Virus record (IMG/VR): IMGVR_UViG_3300042547_000185
Location: 1-29,427 of that record
Length of the DNA: 29,427 nt
Source of the DNA: a virus
Strand: one strand, 5' to 3'
Shown one piece after another: positions 7,218-14,769 of this stretch. Position 1 is the stretch's first letter; every line of letters starts with the position of its first letter. A program made the position numbers and the translations under genes. The notes beneath the pieces were generated by a model, which did not search any database, was not told the origin of the DNA, and worked only from the letters and a program-made list of their open reading frames with translations.

Positions 7218-7874
7218 TCAAAGTTCCATCATTTCCATGTACGGCTTGCCATCAATGACAACACCGCAACTAATCACGGGCTTCTTGATATGGTCTTCGC
7301 CATACTTCATGGCAAGGTGCTTGCGGTCTACACCACAGCCGACATTCATTCCAAAGATTGCATGAAGCGGACTAACTTGCCAGTTGATTCCGGCGCAAGA
7401 GTGATGATGACCAGCAACCACAGAAATACCCATAGCTTTAGCAGTGTTAAAAGCAGGATACAAGCCGCCACCCCCAAGACCATGATAATAAAACACACCA
7501 TCAATAGTGATGTTCTTAATCCATTGCCAAGTTGTGTTATAAATTTCATTGAAACCTCTCAGATAAAAGTCAGGGATACCAGCATCACCAGCGATCCTTC
7601 GCACTCTATCATCGTGGTTGCCAATCGTGACAACTAAGTTCTTGAATGAACTCTTCCACTCTTTGATGCACTCTACTGCCTGCTTGTATTCACTTACAGC
7701 ACCGGGATGATCCGGGTGTTTAGTGTGGAATGAAATGCAATGGTGGTCAATGACATCACCGATATGCACAACACGATCACACTTGTATTCTTTCTTTACT
7801 TCCTTGACAAAAGAAAGGTAGCCGTCAAGCACGGCAGGAAAGTGAGTATCTCCAACAACTAATACCCTACTCAT
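7218..7874 (-). CDS. Calcineurin-like metallophosphoesterase
   Basis: The 218-residue protein carries the full set of metallophosphoesterase motifs: GDTHF at 8-12, GDVIDHH at 39-45, GNHDDR at 85-90, an HG pair at 131-132 and GHHHS at 155-159. These supply the Asp, His and Asn ligands for two metal ions. The family hydrolyses phosphomonoesters and diesters; phage members are suspected in nucleotide, RNA-end or DNA-end processing, but the substrate cannot be read from sequence. Its ATG overlaps the previous stop as ATGA. It is the last gene before the gap with candidate promoter A. Confidence 0.93.
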   Translation of the reverse strand: MSRVLVVGDTHFPAVLDGYLSFVKEVKKEYKCDRVVHIGDVIDHHCISFHTKHPDHPGAVSEYKQAVECIKEWKSSFKNLVVTIGNHDDRVRRIAGDAGIPDFYLRGFNEIYNTTWQWIKNITIDGVFYYHGLGGGGLYPAFNTAKAMGISVVAGHHHSCAGINWQVSPLHAIFGMNVGCGVDRKHLAMKYGEDHIKKPVISCGVVIDGKPYMEMMEL

Positions 7875-8062
7875 TTACGGTGTCTCCGTTTGTAATCTTC
7901 TTTCCATTGCTGTGCTATGGATGGCATGCCATTTGGCTGCGGTGCATAGACATCAACGATACCATCAAAGTGATCCTTCTGTGTCTGATTCCACGAATCA
8001 TACAGATCACCCCAACGCCAGCTCTTACCGTTAAGCATCTTGTTCGGTTTCCAGATCGTCAT
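7871..8062 (-). CDS. Small Trp-rich hypothetical protein, 63 aa
   Basis: The start at ATG 8062 follows AAGGAAG by eight bases; an upstream TTG in the same frame is less likely. The product begins MTIWKPNKMLNGKSWRWG, has several tryptophans and ends in a basic tail (KEDYKRRHRK) that could bind nucleic acid. The family is not recognised. It overlaps its upstream neighbour by 32 bases and its downstream neighbour by 4. Confidence 0.7.
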   Translation of the reverse strand: MTIWKPNKMLNGKSWRWGDLYDSWNQTQKDHFDGIVDVYAPQPNGMPSIAQQWKEDYKRRHRK

Positions 8063-8294
8063 CTTTGTCGCTTCCTTCAATGTAAATGTTAATGTTCATG
8101 TCAGGCTGAGGAGGAATATTCTTGAACGAGAAGTCTGTATAAGCAGCTCGTAAGAACATGTCGCTAAATTGTTCATTAGGAAACCAAAAGGAAATGTTCT
8201 TTCGTTTCTTTTTGGATGCGGCTAATTGAATGAACATCTTAACAGCTTCCTCCATAGCACCTTCGCTATTGACACGGTAGATCTTGCCTTTCAT
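8031..8294 (-). CDS. Hypothetical protein, 87 aa
   Basis: This protein starts MKGKIYRVNSEGAMEEAVKM, has a Lys-rich central turn (ASKKKRKN) and an acidic C-terminus (SDKDDDLETEQDA). Alternating beta and helix character suggests a small alpha/beta fold. The start overlaps the RNA polymerase stop as ATGA, so it is coupled to the polymerase gene. A regulator of the polymerase is conceivable from position only. Confidence 0.75.
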   Translation of the reverse strand: MKGKIYRVNSEGAMEEAVKMFIQLAASKKKRKNISFWFPNEQFSDMFLRAAYTDFSFKNIPPQPDMNINIYIEGSDKDDDLETEQDA

Positions 8295-10762
8295 TGGAAG
8301 AAGTACTCCGCATCAAGCACACGGTTTATATTGTACGAGCCAGTAGGTGGTGTCTCTGGTACATCAATGCCTAGTTTTGCTGAGACTTCATCTCGCATAA
8401 CATCAAGCAGATTCAATTGATGCATCTTGTGAAACTCTTCGTTGGTGTATGCTCTCATTAGATTAACATCGGGAGCAGGACAACCATACGAATCATGGAT
8501 CATACTAAACTGTGTAATACCTGAATCAATCATTCGTCTGATGGTAGACCACATATGACTCGCATCCAACGAGTGTATGTAGTTTGGAGAGATAGCCAAA
8601 TTAACTGAAGTTCCATCAATAGATTCCTTATCGGGTGAGCCAAAGTGTAACTCTTTCATGTCGAACAGCTTGGCTACTGAACGACGAGTCATAATCTCGT
8701 AGTACTGGTGGACAACCTTGAATCCACAAGGCGTAGTCCACTCAACATTCTTACCTGTCTCGCTAGCCATGTCAGCAACATGCTTAAGCCATGCCTTACC
8801 TTTGTTAGCCTCAACCAATGTACCCTTCAGAGCATCAAAGATAAAGGTAGCAAGCTCAGCCACAGCGCCAGCAATCTCTTCCTTACCTACCCAATCAAGG
8901 TGGCCTTCCGTCTTACAATATCTGCGAATACCGTAGAAGGTTACGCCATAGGGATCAGTCATCACAGCCCGTTTGCAAACAGACCGATCAATCTTGTCTC
9001 CCCAATGTTCAATGAATCGGGTAGCCCACCGCCCTTTGTTTGAGTCTTCATCTTTAACAGAAGCCATAGCCTCGCTCATCATATCAGCAGTATACTGATA
9101 CAGATCTTCTGGCTTGGTCACACTAACAAGGTTAACCTTCTTTGCCAGTACCTCGTCACGCATGAGAGCAGCCCAATGCTGCACACCATTGCATGATCCA
9201 TCCATCTGTACAGGAATCTGGGTAAGCCCATCGGTTCTGCATAGATCAAAGATGGCAGCGATACGCTGGAAACTAGGATTCTTTTTCTTCTTGTCTGACA
9301 CCCATAACTTGCGGTGTTCATATGGATCTTCATTGATACGCTTGAACATATCCATGTTGTCTTCGACCCACTTGACACGCTGATCAAAGGGAACTTTGTC
9401 TTGGTCAAATAGGTTGGCAACATGAACTTTAAGCCAGTACTTACCAGTTGGGGTTTGATTGCGTGGCTCAGCAAACATAATCAGACCACGATCAAAGTCT
9501 CCTGATTGTGGAGACAACAGATCACAGGCAGCATTAGCACGACCACGAAAGTCACATGTATAAATCTGGTAGAAGAACTTGTACTCGGCCAGTTGCTTGG
9601 CAAGCTGAAGCCTGACAAGCATACGACCACGCGATCTTTCTTCCTTGTACCATGAAGAGTATGCTTCCTCTTTCTTCTGACACCACTTGGCTTGCTCTTC
9701 CTTTGTTCCATCAGTTGGATAAGGATCGGCAAAGTCAAACGCTGAGAACTCATACGCTGGTAGGTTAGCATCTCTTGTGTTGTTCTTGAATAGATTCTCC
9801 ATCACTTCAAGTACCTTGGTATTGATGGCCCACTCAGTATGCATCAATGCATTAAGACCATCAATCACCACTTGAGATGGTGTACTACCACGCTGCACAA
9901 TCTTCTCATCCCACATCAAGTCTTTGAACTTCTGCACCACAGGCTTACGCACATAGGGCAGAAGATTACCACCACTATTGTCGATAGTGTGTGGCACAGG
10001 AGGCACAAGCATAGGACGGTACAGTAATGCAGCTTTAGCAATCACATCACGGTGTCGCTTATGCAACTCCTTAAGAATGTCATCAGTAAAGGAAACAACC
10101 ACACGCTCAGACCAACGCTTGCCAGTATGCTTTCTAATGTTCTTAAGCACGATGATCTCAGACATCTCAGCAATTCGTAGCATGTGGTGTCCGAAATCTT
10201 CTCGCTGCTTTCTAGTAAACTGTTTCTTATTGAGAGTACCTACCTTATATGCAAAGGCGCGACAACGCTTAGGTGTCCACTTCTTTTGGTAGTGCGACTG
10301 CTTCAACCAATCCTGCTTGAATTGTTTCTTAGCCTGCTGATATGCAACGATCTCAATCACCATCTCAGAAATAACATGGGCAATGTGCTGCGCTGTAGGC
10401 AATGGAAACAAATCATTCTCATACTTCCTGTCCCAGAGCGAGGCATTGAACCACTCAAGAATCAAAGCACGAACAGTAATGTCTGCCATCTTTGCTGCAC
10501 CAACGGCAAACAAAGGGAAGGCCCAATCAGGAGTCTTTCTATTCTGAGATACGGTATCAATCCATTGCTGATAGTAAGGGGTCAGGTGAATGACACACGC
10601 ATCCATTAGAGTCTGCTCAGGCAAACCCTCATCTGGATTGGCTTCATAGGTTTCCCAATACTTGCGCTCAGAAAGCACAAGCATATCTTCCTCACCAATT
10701 ACTTGTAGTTTAGTTCTATGTTCCTGTTCCTGCGGAGTCAGTTGTTCCCACATTCTTGGCAT
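8291..10762 (-). CDS. Single-subunit DNA-dependent RNA polymerase (T7 gp1-like)
   Basis: The 823-residue enzyme (T7: 883) transcribes phage genes from phage-specific promoters. Visible motifs, numbered from the chosen start: CDFRGRANA near 403-411 (T7 DWRGR), motif A QMDGSCNGVQHW with catalytic D521, motif B KRAVMTDPYG with K597 and Y605, HSLDASHM near 730, and motif C MIHDSYG with D757. Both catalytic aspartates and the O-helix Lys and Tyr are intact. ATG 10762 was chosen because AGGAGG lies seven bases upstream; a TTG eight codons earlier lacks that. The start lies 46 bases inside the previous gene. Its presence defines the phage as T7-supergroup. Confidence 0.97.
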   Translation of the reverse strand: MPRMWEQLTPQEQEHRTKLQVIGEEDMLVLSERKYWETYEANPDEGLPEQTLMDACVIHLTPYYQQWIDTVSQNRKTPDWAFPLFAVGAAKMADITVRALILEWFNASLWDRKYENDLFPLPTAQHIAHVISEMVIEIVAYQQAKKQFKQDWLKQSHYQKKWTPKRCRAFAYKVGTLNKKQFTRKQREDFGHHMLRIAEMSEIIVLKNIRKHTGKRWSERVVVSFTDDILKELHKRHRDVIAKAALLYRPMLVPPVPHTIDNSGGNLLPYVRKPVVQKFKDLMWDEKIVQRGSTPSQVVIDGLNALMHTEWAINTKVLEVMENLFKNNTRDANLPAYEFSAFDFADPYPTDGTKEEQAKWCQKKEEAYSSWYKEERSRGRMLVRLQLAKQLAEYKFFYQIYTCDFRGRANAACDLLSPQSGDFDRGLIMFAEPRNQTPTGKYWLKVHVANLFDQDKVPFDQRVKWVEDNMDMFKRINEDPYEHRKLWVSDKKKKNPSFQRIAAIFDLCRTDGLTQIPVQMDGSCNGVQHWAALMRDEVLAKKVNLVSVTKPEDLYQYTADMMSEAMASVKDEDSNKGRWATRFIEHWGDKIDRSVCKRAVMTDPYGVTFYGIRRYCKTEGHLDWVGKEEIAGAVAELATFIFDALKGTLVEANKGKAWLKHVADMASETGKNVEWTTPCGFKVVHQYYEIMTRRSVAKLFDMKELHFGSPDKESIDGTSVNLAISPNYIHSLDASHMWSTIRRMIDSGITQFSMIHDSYGCPAPDVNLMRAYTNEEFHKMHQLNLLDVMRDEVSAKLGIDVPETPPTGSYNINRVLDAEYFFQ

Positions 10763-11066
10763 TAGGCTTCCTCCTGTAAGGTTCAAGTTTCTTCTTTACA
10801 TAATCCAACACCGATGCGTAATACTGATCATCATGCAATTCCTTAGTCCAGATATCAAACCGAAGGTATTCGTGATATCTAAATTGTTCATGCATAAGAT
10901 CAAGCTCTTCATCTAACCTAGCCAATTCATCTAACGCCTTCTGTCCCTGCTCCCAATCAAGTCTAATCTTACGACAATGAGAACAGAGAGTATCAACAGG
11001 GTCTTGATAGGTAAAGCAACTACACTCATAGCTGCTTGGCTCAGGATGGTTTCTGTCAATGTACAT
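10716..11066 (-). CDS. Hypothetical protein with Cys pairs, 116 aa
   Basis: C15, C17, C28 and C31 near the N-terminus (ECSC and CSHC) could form a small zinc site. A strongly charged helical stretch follows (about 35-65, rich in Glu, Leu and Asp) and the tail is basic, then Thr/Gly-rich. The ATG has GAGGTG upstream and overlaps the previous stop by 11 bases. The C-terminus overlaps the RNA polymerase start by 47 bases in another frame. No known family is recognised; a zinc-binding adaptor is one possibility. Confidence 0.72.
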   Translation of the reverse strand: MYIDRNHPEPSSYECSCFTYQDPVDTLCSHCRKIRLDWEQGQKALDELARLDEELDLMHEQFRYHEYLRFDIWTKELHDDQYYASVLDYVKKKLEPYRRKPNAKNVGTTDSAGTGT

Positions 11067-11532
11067 TGTTAAACACCTCCACTACATACCAGTACGGGGT
11101 TTCGGTCTTAGTCCATGTAGCAATACGAGCCTTCTCATTCATGTAGTAATTACGGTAGGCAGACACAGCATCATTAGGATTCTTGTACTGATCTGGCATA
11201 GCCTGAGCAAAGGGAAGCAAGCCAAGGTCTAGTATGTTAGGCTTGTTTTGCCACGCCCATTCGATGACTTCAGTACTCTTGTGAATCTTATTATACCTGA
11301 AGGTGTACTCCCGTGCAAGTGCCAGCCCATGATGCACAAGCCAATCGTAATTACCCATGCTTGATCTAGTCCAGACAGCACAAGGATGGTTGTAGTGAGT
11401 ACGCTTATAAGGAGCAGTCTCATGGGCAGAGCATAGAAGCTGAGCCGTTTCAAGAACCATCTTAACCACATGCTTATCGCATTGGTACTTGGCCGCAAAC
11501 TCTGGACAATTATCAAGCACAAAGATATTCAT
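11056..11532 (-). CDS. Conserved phage protein with CDKHVVKM motif, 158 aa
   Basis: The N-terminus MNIFVLDNCPEFAAKYQCDK then HVVKMVLETAQLLCSAHE is a pattern I know from many phage proteins. Other conserved-looking parts are YNHPCAVWTRSSMGNYDWL, YTFRYNKIHKS and FAQAMPDQYK. Such proteins are mostly annotated as hypothetical, and I recall some labelled as pyrimidine-dimer DNA glycosylase-like, which I cannot confirm from the sequence. The many His, Cys, Trp and Tyr residues suggest an enzyme. The start overlaps the previous stop as TAATG. Confidence 0.85.
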   Translation of the reverse strand: MNIFVLDNCPEFAAKYQCDKHVVKMVLETAQLLCSAHETAPYKRTHYNHPCAVWTRSSMGNYDWLVHHGLALAREYTFRYNKIHKSTEVIEWAWQNKPNILDLGLLPFAQAMPDQYKNPNDAVSAYRNYYMNEKARIATWTKTETPYWYVVEVFNNVH

Positions 11533-11750
11533 TAGTCACCATCCTCAAGGGTTTCAAGAATGTCCATCTTACCAGATAACTTATAGTACACAGCGTTTAA
11601 CTCTTCCTGAAGATCAGCATAGGTAATATCTCCAGCAAATATACGACCCTTAATATCTAAGAGATCTGCAAGACAAGCATCAGTACTATTTAACAAATCA
11701 TAATAAAGCTTCTGATAATTAACAACCTTAGTCTTCTTCTTATTAGCCAT
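11532..11750 (-). CDS. Small hypothetical protein, 72 aa
   Basis: ATG 11750 follows AAGGAG by six bases and that Shine-Dalgarno overlaps the DUF932 gene stop. A TTG six codons upstream is possible but weaker. The protein has a Lys-rich start (MANKKKTKVV) followed by an amphipathic, probably all-helical body with LLDIKGRIFAG and an acidic end. It might pair with a partner through its helices. Function unknown. Confidence 0.75.
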   Translation of the reverse strand: MANKKKTKVVNYQKLYYDLLNSTDACLADLLDIKGRIFAGDITYADLQEELNAVYYKLSGKMDILETLEDGD

Positions 11751-11760
11751 AGTGTTCTCC

Positions 11761-12741
11761 TTAAGCAAGGGTTAGAGCGTACTTCATAACATCAATCGTG
11801 GTGTCCTGATTCTTACCCATGAGATTGCTATAAGCGGATGACTCAAAGGTAGGCTTCTTACCACGGGCAGGGATACGATGCTGAACCTCATTGGTAACAG
11901 CGTTAGCAGCAAGCCAGAGATTAGCAGTCGTGCTAAGCTGCTGCCGCTCAGTATCAAACACCTCAGCCCACTTAGCAATCGTAGTAGTAGCCTTCAGGTA
12001 GTTGGCATACTCAGACTCAGACTGAGGATTGGTAACGATAGGCTCCTCAATCATACCCCACACATCCATCCAGAACTTCTGAATGTCAGACTTAGTAAGC
12101 TCCTTGCGGACAAGCGTATCAACCTTCTCCTCAAACAGCTGGCCCGTCTTAGCATAGAACTTAAGGGCATCAGCCATAGCATCCTGCTTCTTCTTCATAT
12201 CACCAGTATGCACGATGCGGAAAGACTTCTTCATACCCGCAGCCATAGCCATGCTCAGAGTATTCTGACACACGATACGCACACTAGTAGGAAGGGCAGA
12301 CATGGCAAGCGTACCATCATGGCTATTGATGAGAGCCATATACTTCTCAATCGGATCGCGCCCACCAGCCCCATGCATAGTACCAGTACGGCAAAGGACA
12401 ACCAGACGGCGACCACCATTCATAGACAGCGCAGACTCAACCTGAATCTTGTCACCAAGATGATAGGCCATGTCAAACACTTCACTATTCTGGATGATCT
12501 TGTAGTCAGGAGACTGGATCGACAGGATAGTATTGGTATTACCACGCACAATAGCATTGTACTCATCAGACTCAGCATCACCCGCACTAACAGGGCCAAC
12601 CTTAAAGACATCCCAATTAAGACCAGCAATATTCATAGCCTCGGTCGGAGACATCTCCTCATTAATCACAACGCCAAGCCCGTGCCATGCAGCCTCCTTA
12701 TGAAAGACTGCGCCATCAGTATCCGTAATATTGTGAGCCAT
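11761..12741 (-). CDS. DUF932 family protein
   Basis: The 326-residue protein shows the DUF932 (phage/plasmid-like, TIGR03299-type) features: the opening with WHGLG (about 19-23), a middle part with MNGGRRLVVLCRTG, ALINSHDGTLAMSALPTSVR and VCQNTLSMAM, and a helical C-terminal half. Members are widespread on phages and plasmids but their biochemical role is not established. AAAGGAAAC lies before the ATG. The codon set is more G+C-rich than in the middle of the giant gene. It is a large gene placed between early small genes and RNA polymerase. Confidence 0.9.
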   Translation of the reverse strand: MAHNITDTDGAVFHKEAAWHGLGVVINEEMSPTEAMNIAGLNWDVFKVGPVSAGDAESDEYNAIVRGNTNTILSIQSPDYKIIQNSEVFDMAYHLGDKIQVESALSMNGGRRLVVLCRTGTMHGAGGRDPIEKYMALINSHDGTLAMSALPTSVRIVCQNTLSMAMAAGMKKSFRIVHTGDMKKKQDAMADALKFYAKTGQLFEEKVDTLVRKELTKSDIQKFWMDVWGMIEEPIVTNPQSESEYANYLKATTTIAKWAEVFDTERQQLSTTANLWLAANAVTNEVQHRIPARGKKPTFESSAYSNLMGKNQDTTIDVMKYALTLA

Positions 12742-12750
12742 TAGTTTCCT

Positions 12751-12888
12751 TTAATAGGTATCATCTTCATCGTAGCGACCATGACGATCATTGTCGCGTA
12801 CCTTACTCCGCTTATAAGGATCAAGCCGTGGTTTCTTGGGCTTGTCCTTGTCCACACTCTTTTCGGTTTTCTTTTTCTGCTCGCTCAT
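12751..12888 (-). CDS. Lysine-rich disordered small protein, 45 aa
   Basis: This short frame begins MSEQKKKTEKSVDKDK and ends RHGRYDEDDTY; 15 of 45 residues are Lys or Arg, mostly in the first two thirds. It is likely disordered and could bind nucleic acid. The start at ATG 12888 lies 68 bases inside the end of the preceding gene in another frame, an unusually long overlap, and its Shine-Dalgarno (AGAG) is weak, so confidence is moderate. Confidence 0.5.
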   Translation of the reverse strand: MSEQKKKTEKSVDKDKPKKPRLDPYKRSKVRDNDRHGRYDEDDTY

Positions 12889-13108
12889 AGTCACTCTGTA
12901 AGTAGTAAAGAACCATGCTAAGGTTATTGATGTCATTCTTGGTAAGCTTCTGCTGCTTAATGCAAGTAAAGCCCATCTCCCCATCCATCTTTATGAGAGA
13001 CAAGGCAACCTCAATCTCACCCGTAGTAATGTTCTTACTCAAGATACCCTGCATAATGCAGTAGTCATTCACATCACCAACAGTCTGCGTTCTCGTAGAG
13101 ATAATCAT
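12821..13108 (-). CDS. Hypothetical protein, 95 aa
   Basis: ATG 13108 follows AAGGA by five bases; a TTG extension upstream is unlikely. The first 60 residues look like a beta-rich fold (MIISTRTQTVGDVNDYCIMQ then GEIEVALSLIKMDG), followed by a helix (NDINNLSMVLYYLQSDYERA) and a polar tail. Not recognised. The 3' end overlaps the next small gene. Confidence 0.7.
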   Translation of the reverse strand: MIISTRTQTVGDVNDYCIMQGILSKNITTGEIEVALSLIKMDGEMGFTCIKQQKLTKNDINNLSMVLYYLQSDYERAEKENRKECGQGQAQETTA

Positions 13109-13122
13109 GTAGTTCCTTTTGT

Positions 13123-13497
13123 TTACCACCAACCCACAACAAAACCGTTATGTTCCTTGACAGTATTAAACCATGCGTACAAAGCCTTCACCTCAGCAAC
13201 AGTAACACAGTACTCGTAGAAGTAATTCATATCATTGTAATCCTTGTGACTATCCTTGTCATAGGAATCAATGATGTTCTTGAGTGAGTCAACAATCATA
13301 TTGAGATCCTCGTTAGACATCTTCTCGGTATACAAAGTCACGCCTGAGATTGACTCAATAAAACTATTGTATACCTTACCTCTGAAGGAGGAGCCACCAC
13401 CACTAAACATACCACCGCAAAGATGAATACAACTCTCGGGAAACAAAGTATCAGCCATCGGTTCCTTATCTACATACGCATAAGTATCAAGACCCAT
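13123..13497 (-). CDS. Conserved phage protein starting MGLDTYAY, 124 aa
   Basis: The start MGLDTYAYV, the central CGGMFSGGGSSFRGKVYNSF segment (about 27-46) and the end with GFVVGWW form a pattern that I recall from small proteins of marine and soil phages annotated as hypothetical. AAAGGATTG precedes the ATG. The Gly/Ser-rich loop followed by FRGKxY could bind phosphate, but this is speculation. It is the first protein gene after the tRNA cluster. Confidence 0.8.
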   Translation of the reverse strand: MGLDTYAYVDKEPMADTLFPESCIHLCGGMFSGGGSSFRGKVYNSFIESISGVTLYTEKMSNEDLNMIVDSLKNIIDSYDKDSHKDYNDMNYFYEYCVTVAEVKALYAWFNTVKEHNGFVVGWW

Positions 13498-13516
13498 TAC
13501 AATCCTTTCTAAAGAG

Positions 13517-13589
13517 TGGGCCGGGAGAGACTTGAACTCTCAACCAATTGATTAAAAGTCAACTGCTCTACCTATTGAGCTACCAGCCC
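13517..13589 (-). tRNA. tRNA-Lys (UUU)
   Basis: The full cloverleaf can be folded by eye. The acceptor is GGGCTGG with CCGGCCC (one G-U pair) and discriminator A, the D-stem is GCTC/GAGC, the anticodon stem is GTTGA/TCAAT with loop CTTTTAA, and the T-arm is GAGAG-TTCAAGT-CTCTC. The anticodon TTT reads AAA and AAG. CCA is not encoded. Confidence 0.95.
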
Positions 13590-13591
13590 AA

Positions 13592-13664
13592 TAGCATCGG
13601 TGGGAGTCGAACCCACACTTGGTCGATTTTAAGTCGAGTGTCTCTGCCATTGGACTACGATGCC
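13592..13664 (-). tRNA. tRNA with UAA anticodon (Leu by anticodon), class I shape
   Basis: The acceptor is GGCATCG with CGATGCT and discriminator A; the T-arm is GTGGG-TTCGACT-CCCAC. The anticodon loop CTTAAAA gives anticodon TAA, which reads the leucine codon UUA. The D-stem is short (GTC/GAC), the outer anticodon pair is C opposite C, and the variable loop has only five bases. Bacterial leucine tRNAs normally have a long variable arm, so aminoacylation identity is uncertain. Confidence 0.8.
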
Positions 13665-13792
13665 GTAAAGTATAAGACCCATCAGAACTTATACTCCTAG
13701 TTTAATCATGTCCTTTATTTTATGATACCTTGGCGGGTTGAAAGTCGCGCTGTATATCATAACGCATGAGGGATTTGTTGGTCTACAAGGAA
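13665..13792. other. 128-base spacer inside the tRNA cluster with two perfect inverted repeats
   Basis: No gene or complete tRNA is visible. Two 7-base perfect inverted repeats occur: GTATAAG/CTTATAC at 13670-13694 and TATGATA/TATCATA at 13721-13761, the second enclosing a G+C-rich 27-base loop. The tRNA genes on either side are spaced by 2 and 5 bases from their other neighbours, so this gap stands out. It may hold a small RNA, a decayed tRNA or processing signals. Confidence 0.4.
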
Positions 13793-13866
13793 CATCCCTG
13801 ATAGGGATCGAACCTATAGCCTATGACTTAGAAGGTCATTGCTCTATCCAATTGAGCTACAGGGAC
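13793..13866 (-). tRNA. tRNA-Arg (UCU)
   Basis: The acceptor is GTCCCTG with CAGGGAT (first pair G-U) and discriminator G. The D-arm is GCTC/GAGC, the anticodon stem is ATGAC/GTCAT with loop CTTCTAA, and the T-arm is ATAGG-TTCGATC-CCTAT. The anticodon TCT reads AGA and AGG. All arms pair well. Confidence 0.95.
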
Positions 13867-13871
13867 AAACA

Positions 13872-13947
13872 TGGAAGGGGCGGGAGTTGCACCCACATAT
13901 TCACGCTTATAAGGCATGCGCTCTATCTACTTTTCAGCCACCCTTCC
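13872..13947 (-). tRNA. tRNA-Ile (UAU)
   Basis: The acceptor GGAAGGG pairs perfectly with CCCTTCC and the discriminator is A. The anticodon stem is CATGC/GCGTG with loop CTTATAA, so the anticodon TAT reads AUA. The T-stem is GTGGG/CCCGC; its loop TGCAACT has G where the near-universal second T is expected. The D-stem has three good pairs. The fold is otherwise sound. Confidence 0.85.
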
Positions 13948-13953
13948 AGTAGA

Positions 13954-14154
13954 TTACTTCTTCTTACTCTTGATACCGGGGATAACCTTCTCCCTCTGCA
14001 TCTTAATCTGCTTCTCAAGCAGCGTACAATAGTTAGACAGACCAGTAATCCGATCCTTAATGATATCCATCTCCTTGGTAATCATCCACACCATGAACCA
14101 CATGGTAGCACCAAGAATAACAAACAGAACAAAAGCAAAGGTAGTGTCAGACAT
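13954..14154 (-). CDS. Small membrane protein with cytoplasmic-type helix, 66 aa
   Basis: Residues 6-25 (FAFVLFVILGATMWFMVWMI) form one clear membrane span. A charged amphipathic helix follows (about 26-55) and the protein ends in a basic tail KSKKK. AAGGAG lies six bases before the ATG. A single span plus helix resembles spanin-like or membrane-anchored inhibitor proteins, but position among early genes argues against a lysis role. Function unknown. Confidence 0.8.
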   Translation of the reverse strand: MSDTTFAFVLFVILGATMWFMVWMITKEMDIIKDRITGLSNYCTLLEKQIKMQREKVIPGIKSKKK

Positions 14155-14164
14155 TTAAATCTCC

Positions 14165-14395
14165 TTAATCGTCTTCGTCGTTTTCGTTTGGCAGATCTTC
14201 CCATTCCTCAACGGGAGTCTGTTCGTACTCATACTGTTCCCATTCATCGGGAATACAGTCGATGAGTGCATCTCCAATAATCTCTTCCATATCCTCAACC
14301 CATTCAATGAAGTCGGACTGTGGAATCCTACTCGCATCAATCTCAAATCCATTAAGCCAATCCTTCCAGTAAGTAAAGACTGCGGTATCATTCAT
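14165..14395 (-). CDS. Extremely acidic small protein, 76 aa
   Basis: Twenty-six of 76 residues are Asp or Glu and only two are Lys or Arg; five tryptophans are also present. The acidic residues are spread throughout and concentrate in the tail (WEDLPNENDEDD). This composition is seen in DNA-mimic proteins such as T7 Ocr (gp0.3), though no sequence similarity is evident. The ATG overlaps the preceding stop as TAATG. An overlapping frame of 78 codons was rejected. Antirestriction or another DNA-mimic role is only a suggestion. Confidence 0.8.
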   Translation of the reverse strand: MNDTAVFTYWKDWLNGFEIDASRIPQSDFIEWVEDMEEIIGDALIDCIPDEWEQYEYEQTPVEEWEDLPNENDEDD

Positions 14396-14769
14396 TAGAT
14401 TACCCGCACTTCCACATTACAATCGGACACAGCATTCTCAATCAGCTCACGAACATTGTCGTTGACATTATCCTCAACGATATAGTTGAAGGTATCAGAG
14501 TCAACATAGTCACGGACAACCTGCTCACATGCATCCTTAACCATAGTGTTAATCTCCTTACGGAAATCATCTGTGTTAATGGCATCAAGCACCATCTTAG
14601 TAATGGTATCTCCAACAGTAGACTCAACCTTAGTAGCAATCTGATCGGTAATAAGATTGGTAATCAGCTCAGCCATCTCCTGCTTAGTAGCATAGTTAGC
14701 AAACTTCATACGCTGTTCGATCTTCTCATACAACAGGTCAACAAGGATAGCAGTAGTATCGGTAGACAT
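14395..14769 (-). CDS. Helical hypothetical protein, 124 aa
   Basis: The protein appears all-helical, with regular hydrophobic spacing in AILVDLLYEKIEQRMKFA, ELITNLITDQIATKV and TITKMVLDAI, then an acidic second half (VRDYVDSDTFNYIVEDNVND). No membrane span or catalytic motif is visible. It may oligomerise. Start and stop overlap neighbours by one base in TAATG form. Confidence 0.8.
   Translation of the reverse strand: MSTDTTAILVDLLYEKIEQRMKFANYATKQEMAELITNLITDQIATKVESTVGDTITKMVLDAINTDDFRKEINTMVKDACEQVVRDYVDSDTFNYIVEDNVNDNVRELIENAVSDCNVEVRVI

Noticed and set aside
11878-12744. 288-codon plus-strand open frame
   Set aside because: It lies entirely antisense to the DUF932 gene, has the Leu/His/Ser-rich composition of a shadow frame and no credible ribosome site.
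13738-14265. 175-codon plus-strand frame
   Set aside because: It runs antisense through two tRNA genes and two small genes and reads like a shadow.
14155-14391. 78-codon minus-strand frame overlapping the acidic 76-aa gene
   Set aside because: It is the neighbouring frame of that gene; the 76-aa frame fits the TAATG overlaps and has the better protein-like composition.
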